Shown one piece after another: positions 60,108 through 64,000 of a DNA stretch of 64,000 nt; within the stretch, counting starts at the first letter, position 1; every line of letters starts with the position of its first letter. Below the pieces are notes generated by a model, which was given only the letters and a program-made list of their open reading frames with translations, was not told where the DNA came from and did not search any database. The stretch comes from Kordia sp. (GTDB taxonomy: Bacteria > Bacteroidota > Bacteroidia > Flavobacteriales > Flavobacteriaceae), in contig NZ_JAKVBC010000015.1 of the NCBI RefSeq assembly GCF_022447245.1, forward strand, positions 1-64,000. The letters run 5' to 3'. The translations under genes were made by a program, and so were the position numbers.

Positions 60108-61121
60108 TTATGATTCTTCACTAAGTTTTATAATTGGGATTTTAACCGTAAAATCATGTAACGTATCTGTGATTTCTGGTTTTTGATCAGAAAGTAATTT
60201 ATATCTGTACTCTAAGTTTTTTAAACCTGTTCCTAGTGAATCTTTATTTGTTTTTATAGTACTTTTTGTGTTTGAAATTGTGAGCCAGTCTTCATCAATT
60301 TTTAATGTAGCTTTTATGGCTTTTCCATGTTGAGCACGATTGTGTTTTGCAATATTTTCCAATAATGTCTGAATAGCTCCTGTTGGGACAAATTTATCTT
60401 CAATTAATACGTTTTTTGTAATTGTAAAATCGTAGTCGTTTCCAAAACGTGTTTTAATTAAAAAAATATAATTTTCTGCCAAATTCAATTCATCGGTCAA
60501 TTCCATGACTTCAGCATCTTTGGTTTGAATCAAATAACGGTAAATTAAGGACAAACGGTTAATGTATTCTTTAGCTTTTTCAGTATCGCTATCAATCAAA
60601 GCATCTAGCGTATTCAAATTGTTAAATAAAAAGTGCGGACTGATTTGTGAACGTAATAATTTTAATTCATTTTCTTTTTGTTTTGCAGTAATATTGCTAA
60701 AAAGTACTTGGTTTTCATAGTATTTTTTTGCGATCAATAATCCAAACGGTAACCCAATACTTTCTGAAGTACTAGAGATATATTCTAGACAATATTGAAA
60801 GTCAAATTTAAATAAGTTCCAATCTTTTCCTCCACTGTAATGACCAACTACATCTTTAACAAAACCAGAAATAGTCATTAATAAAATTGCCCAAAAAATA
60901 AAGTGAAAATACTTTTTCTCTCTAATAATAAAACTTGGCAATAACCAATACATGAAGATGAATATCATACCAACATCTAAAATGACAAATGTTGGTATGT
61001 CTAAAAAGTATTCTATCAGGTCATTTCCTCTATTGCTATATTCATAAGCATTCATAAATACAGATACACCGTAGTATATAAGGAAAAGTATAAAATCCGA
61101 TTTATTGAGTCTTGTATCCAT
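60108..61121 (-). CDS. LytS-type sensor histidine kinase
   Basis: A 337-residue membrane histidine kinase: about four to five TM helices in the first 150 residues, then the His_kinase domain with the phospho-acceptor H in SQISPHFLFNNLNTLDAL (about 170) and a degraded HATPase region (NLENIAKHNRAQHG, GTGLKNLEYRYKLL). It senses an unknown signal and phosphorylates the adjacent LytTR regulator. It lies 30 bp after the outer-membrane barrel gene. Confidence 0.94.
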   Translation of the reverse strand: MDTRLNKSDFILFLIYYGVSVFMNAYEYSNRGNDLIEYFLDIPTFVILDVGMIFIFMYWLLPSFIIREKKYFHFIFWAILLMTISGFVKDVVGHYSGGKDWNLFKFDFQYCLEYISSTSESIGLPFGLLIAKKYYENQVLFSNITAKQKENELKLLRSQISPHFLFNNLNTLDALIDSDTEKAKEYINRLSLIYRYLIQTKDAEVMELTDELNLAENYIFLIKTRFGNDYDFTITKNVLIEDKFVPTGAIQTLLENIAKHNRAQHGKAIKATLKIDEDWLTISNTKSTIKTNKDSLGTGLKNLEYRYKLLSDQKPEITDTLHDFTVKIPIIKLSEES

Positions 61122-61151
61122 AATTACTCCTTAAAAATAATTCAAATAATA

Positions 61152-63521
61152 TTATTGTTTGGTGTTTATACGATTAACTTCGTCTCCAGCACTATTTTTT
61201 CTACTTTTCTTTTTGTTGTATTTATTTCCAAAACTGTAACTTAACTGTAAAAATATATTTCTACGAGGAAAATCGCTGATGATATTTGCATTTACATTGT
61301 CATAATTGATAGCCCCGTTAAATTTTCGATCTAAAATTTCTTCCAATTCTACACTGACTTTCAACTGATCATTCATGAATTTTTTACTAAATGCGATGTC
61401 TAAACCTGCGATCCAATCAAATTCAATTTGTCCTTCAAATCCTCCTGAAGTATAATATCCAGAAACTTCTGATTGAATTCCCCATGGTAATTTGTACTCA
61501 GCACTCGTAAACCAAGTCATATTCCATTTTTTGTTGTCTAACACTGGATTTAGGTTTTCCGACATAAATCTGTTGTAATTCACAATAACTCCCGTATAAC
61601 CTTCCAAACCTTTTATAAAACTCAATGGCGCAAAAAGATTGAAACTCCAATTTTCATTTTTTGCTAAGTTGATGACAGAACGAGATGTTTCTGAAGTAGC
61701 ATCGTTTTGTGAGATCAATTCAAATAAAGTATCGTCAGTTCTGCTATAGCTTACACCAAAAAACGGTTGATTTTCATAGGTTAAGTTAAAACGAAAACTA
61801 TTAGTCAATGCAGGACGCAATGTTGGATTTCCTTGCTCAAAGGTAAATGGATCATAGTAGTAAACAAACGGATTTAAAGTTTCATAAGATGGACGTTGAA
61901 TGCGGTAACTATAGGCAACATTGGCAGCAATTTCATCCGTAATATTTCTTGAAATGCTCAAACTAGGGAAAAACTTTGCAATAGTTCTATCTAAAGAAGT
62001 ATTTAGGTTTTGAGAAGTTCCTGTAGTTTCACTTTGTTCCCAACGCAATCCTCCAGAAAATGACCATTTATCTAATTTTACATTCACTTTTGCATACGCG
62101 GCCATGATATCTTCGTCAATTAAAAAACGATTGGTTTGATTTGGATTATTTATAAAATCGCCCGTAGTGGTTTGCACCAATGATTGCAAATCGCTGTCAG
62201 AATCGACACTGGATAGTTTCAATCCTGCACGTACCGAAATGTTATCATTCAATATACGTTTGTAATCTACCTGATACGTGTAAATATTATAATCAGCATC
62301 TTGAAAATAACGTTGGTTGTCATAATCTACCATACTTTGTCCTACTTGAAATAAGTTGTTTTCATTCATAGAATTGTAATCTACATATGTGAAATCGAGT
62401 GTAATTTTATTTTTGTCATCGTCATATTCATAATACGGATCAATTACGTATAAAGTCCAATCGCGTTCAAATCTGTTATCCGTTTCTAAGACATCCAATA
62501 TTCCATTGCTAGTAATATTAGTTACATTATCCGTAACACGATTTGAAGAACTTCCGACACGCTGCACACTTATTCCTGCCGAGTGTTTTTTGTTGATGTA
62601 ATAATCCAATCCAGCATTTATACGCAAAGTATTTGGATCAAAAGGAGAACGTGAAAACTGATCATACACATCATCTCCAACACGACGAATGATTTGTAGA
62701 TCTTCTCGCCAAGAACCACGAGAGTAACTCGCGCCTGCTTGCCAGTTAATTTTTCCTTTAAAGCTTGCAATAGAAGCACTTTTTCTAAAGGTAAAATCAT
62801 CTGCATATCCTACCATGCTTTTTAAAGTTCCGTAAGTTCCTAATTTTACATTTTTCTTTAAAATAATATTGATCAATGCGCCCGAACCGTCTGCATCATA
62901 TTCTGCACCAGGTTGTTGTATTAGTTCAATTTTGGCAATATTATCGGCTGGCATTTCACGCAATAGCGTTTGCATGTCCATATAATTGGTTTGTTTTCCA
63001 TTGATCAAAATGCGGAGATTGTTTTGTCCGGCATAACTCAAATTACTACCTGTAACCAATACGCCAGGAATCTTTTTCATGACATCTCGGACATTGGAAT
63101 TCACCATTTCAGAATTCTCCAGATTCACCACAAGTTTTTCTGCATTTTGTGTAATTACAGGTTTTTTGGCTACTACCACAACTTCATCTAAATTTTCAGG
63201 GACATCTTCTTTTAGTACAAAATCGAACGTTACATTTTTAGTAGTATCAATATTTAATACAATGGAACGTTTTGTTTTATAACCAAATAAGGAAGCTTCC
63301 ACAATAAAAGTTCCGTTTTTTACATTGCTAAATGTATACATTCCGTTTTCTTCTACAATTACGGCTTTTAGTGGTGTATCGTTATTGCTGTTATATAATA
63401 CAACATTTGAAAAAGATAATATTTGATTAGCTTCATCTGTGACTTTTCCAGAGATTGTGCTTTGTGCAAGCATTGAAAAACTTGCGAAATATAAAATAAT
63501 GTTGAGTAAAGTTTTTAACAT
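61152..63521 (-). CDS. Outer-membrane beta-barrel protein (TonB-receptor-like)
   Basis: A 789-residue outer-membrane protein. Signal peptide (MLKTLLNIILYFASFSMLA), a carboxypeptidase regulatory-like domain (about 20-110, GKVTDEANQILSFSNVVLYN), a plug-like TonB box region (about 115-230, VTQNAEKLVVNLENSEM, GNLRILINGKQTN, GAEYDADGSGALINIILK), and a C-terminal beta-barrel (OMP_b-brl family, about 240-789). Such proteins are linked to import or signal sensing and here stand before a LytS/LytTR pair, suggesting sensing or regulation of its own substrate. Confidence 0.93.
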   Translation of the reverse strand: MLKTLLNIILYFASFSMLAQSTISGKVTDEANQILSFSNVVLYNSNNDTPLKAVIVEENGMYTFSNVKNGTFIVEASLFGYKTKRSIVLNIDTTKNVTFDFVLKEDVPENLDEVVVVAKKPVITQNAEKLVVNLENSEMVNSNVRDVMKKIPGVLVTGSNLSYAGQNNLRILINGKQTNYMDMQTLLREMPADNIAKIELIQQPGAEYDADGSGALINIILKKNVKLGTYGTLKSMVGYADDFTFRKSASIASFKGKINWQAGASYSRGSWREDLQIIRRVGDDVYDQFSRSPFDPNTLRINAGLDYYINKKHSAGISVQRVGSSSNRVTDNVTNITSNGILDVLETDNRFERDWTLYVIDPYYEYDDDKNKITLDFTYVDYNSMNENNLFQVGQSMVDYDNQRYFQDADYNIYTYQVDYKRILNDNISVRAGLKLSSVDSDSDLQSLVQTTTGDFINNPNQTNRFLIDEDIMAAYAKVNVKLDKWSFSGGLRWEQSETTGTSQNLNTSLDRTIAKFFPSLSISRNITDEIAANVAYSYRIQRPSYETLNPFVYYYDPFTFEQGNPTLRPALTNSFRFNLTYENQPFFGVSYSRTDDTLFELISQNDATSETSRSVINLAKNENWSFNLFAPLSFIKGLEGYTGVIVNYNRFMSENLNPVLDNKKWNMTWFTSAEYKLPWGIQSEVSGYYTSGGFEGQIEFDWIAGLDIAFSKKFMNDQLKVSVELEEILDRKFNGAINYDNVNANIISDFPRRNIFLQLSYSFGNKYNKKKSRKNSAGDEVNRINTKQ

Positions 63522-63865
63522 AACTGTCGTTTTTTGCTGTTCGTTTTAATTGATGCACAAATATGTTTTAGAAACCTTATGTAGGAAAGCAGATTCTGCC
63601 GAATTGGGATTAAAAAAAGGTGAAACGGGGATTTTTTACCGTTAAAAAAATACTATAAAAGAACACTTATATGTAGTATTTGTAGGTGTTTCTAGATGAT
63701 TGAGATAAAAATGACATATAAAATTCCCTAAAAACGAATGTTTGATTTTTCAGGTTGAAACATCGTATTGACTTGTTTTAAAAAACAAAAAGAAACAAAA
63801 ATCATGTAGTTTTTTATCAAATAGTATTTCTGTTACTTTTTAGGATAAACATATACTAACATTAC
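63522..63865 (+). other. Intergenic region upstream of the outer-membrane barrel gene
   Basis: A 344-bp AT-rich gap between the divergent barrel gene and the 39-residue peptide. It holds AAACGGGG and several T/A runs; no clear TTG-N19-TAnnTTTG promoter and no sizeable ORF. Both genes' promoters must lie here. Confidence 0.4.
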
Positions 63866-63985
63866 ATGAAAACAATTTTTATCATACTATCTATAATAGG
63901 CGTTTTTGTATTTGCTTATTTTTTTCCAAAAGGAATTAAAATATTTGGAATACCAGCCGAGATATTTTTTGGAAAGGAAAAGTAA
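63866..63985 (+). CDS. Very small membrane protein (39 residues)
   Basis: ATG 63866 to TAA 63985 encodes a 39-residue peptide with an N-terminal hydrophobic segment (FIILSIIGVFVFAYFF) and a short basic end (FGKEK). Start and frame are intact, but no family is recognised and no RBS is visible. It ends 15 bp before the window edge, so its neighbour is unknown. Confidence 0.4.
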   Translation: MKTIFIILSIIGVFVFAYFFPKGIKIFGIPAEIFFGKEK

Positions 63986-64000
63986 GATGATGATATGAAA

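Overview
The window looks like the chromosome of a marine-type Flavobacteriaceae (Bacteroidota), plausibly Kordia or a near relative; the genus is a guess. Supporting signs are AT-rich DNA, very weak ribosome binding sites, promoters of the TTG-N19-TAnnTTTG type (clear before the tRNA, the HU gene and the cyanophycinase gene), type IX secretion (T9SS) C-terminal sorting domains, LytS/LytTR regulation beside an outer-membrane beta-barrel protein, UbiA-type GGGP synthase, a CcsB-CcsA fusion, and Bacteroidota-specific families such as DUF4290 and DUF6095.

Layout. 1-3320: end of an rRNA operon (5S), a DinB-like gene, murQ with DUF6095, two broken IS3 remnants facing each other, and tRNA-Met. 3410-9489: housekeeping genes (START-like protein, class IV aminotransferase, YqgE, HU, Fmt, RecQ, AAA ATPase). 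9661-16437: a secreted or accessory block with a double-glycine precursor peptide, a fibre-like protein, a 1045-residue Asp-box T9SS protein, a one-blade lectin-like protein and a T9SS cyanophycinase-like peptidase. 16502-18863: DUF493, DUF4290 and MurA. MurA carries Asp at the usual catalytic Cys position. 18945-21040: OmpA-like protein, a fasciclin relic and a fasciclin lipoprotein.

21189-31465 is the most coherent block: thirteen minus-strand genes in two tightly packed units. The upstream unit is TetR regulator, AarF/UbiB kinase, flavin reductase, NAD-binding protein with DUF2867-like tail, a divergent photolyase/cryptochrome, an unknown protein and a TIGR03643 protein. The downstream unit is FolE, a small protein, SDR, TspO, SRPBCC and a classical photolyase. 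I read it as a light or photo-oxidative stress response module. A perfect 11-bp dyad sits in front of the TetR gene, and a second dyad, GTTTAA-N16-TTAAAC, occurs before both folE and the fasciclin gene just downstream.

31615-44798: aquaporin, DUF2911 protein, a vanadium-haloperoxidase-like lipoprotein, a tandem pair of large lipoproteins of which one copy is decaying, and an operon of a PIG-L deacetylase, a 34-residue membrane protein and an SSS symporter. 45097-46426: an array of four intact and two decayed small double-glycine (RiPP or bacteriocin-like) precursor genes with no maturation enzymes inside the window. 46594-64000: M1 aminopeptidase, a pseudogene, envelope proteins, the DUF2520-KdsC-GGGP synthase-Maf operon, group III truncated haemoglobin, CcsBA, and a LytTR/LytS/outer-membrane barrel operon. 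No CRISPR array, prophage or intact insertion sequence was seen.
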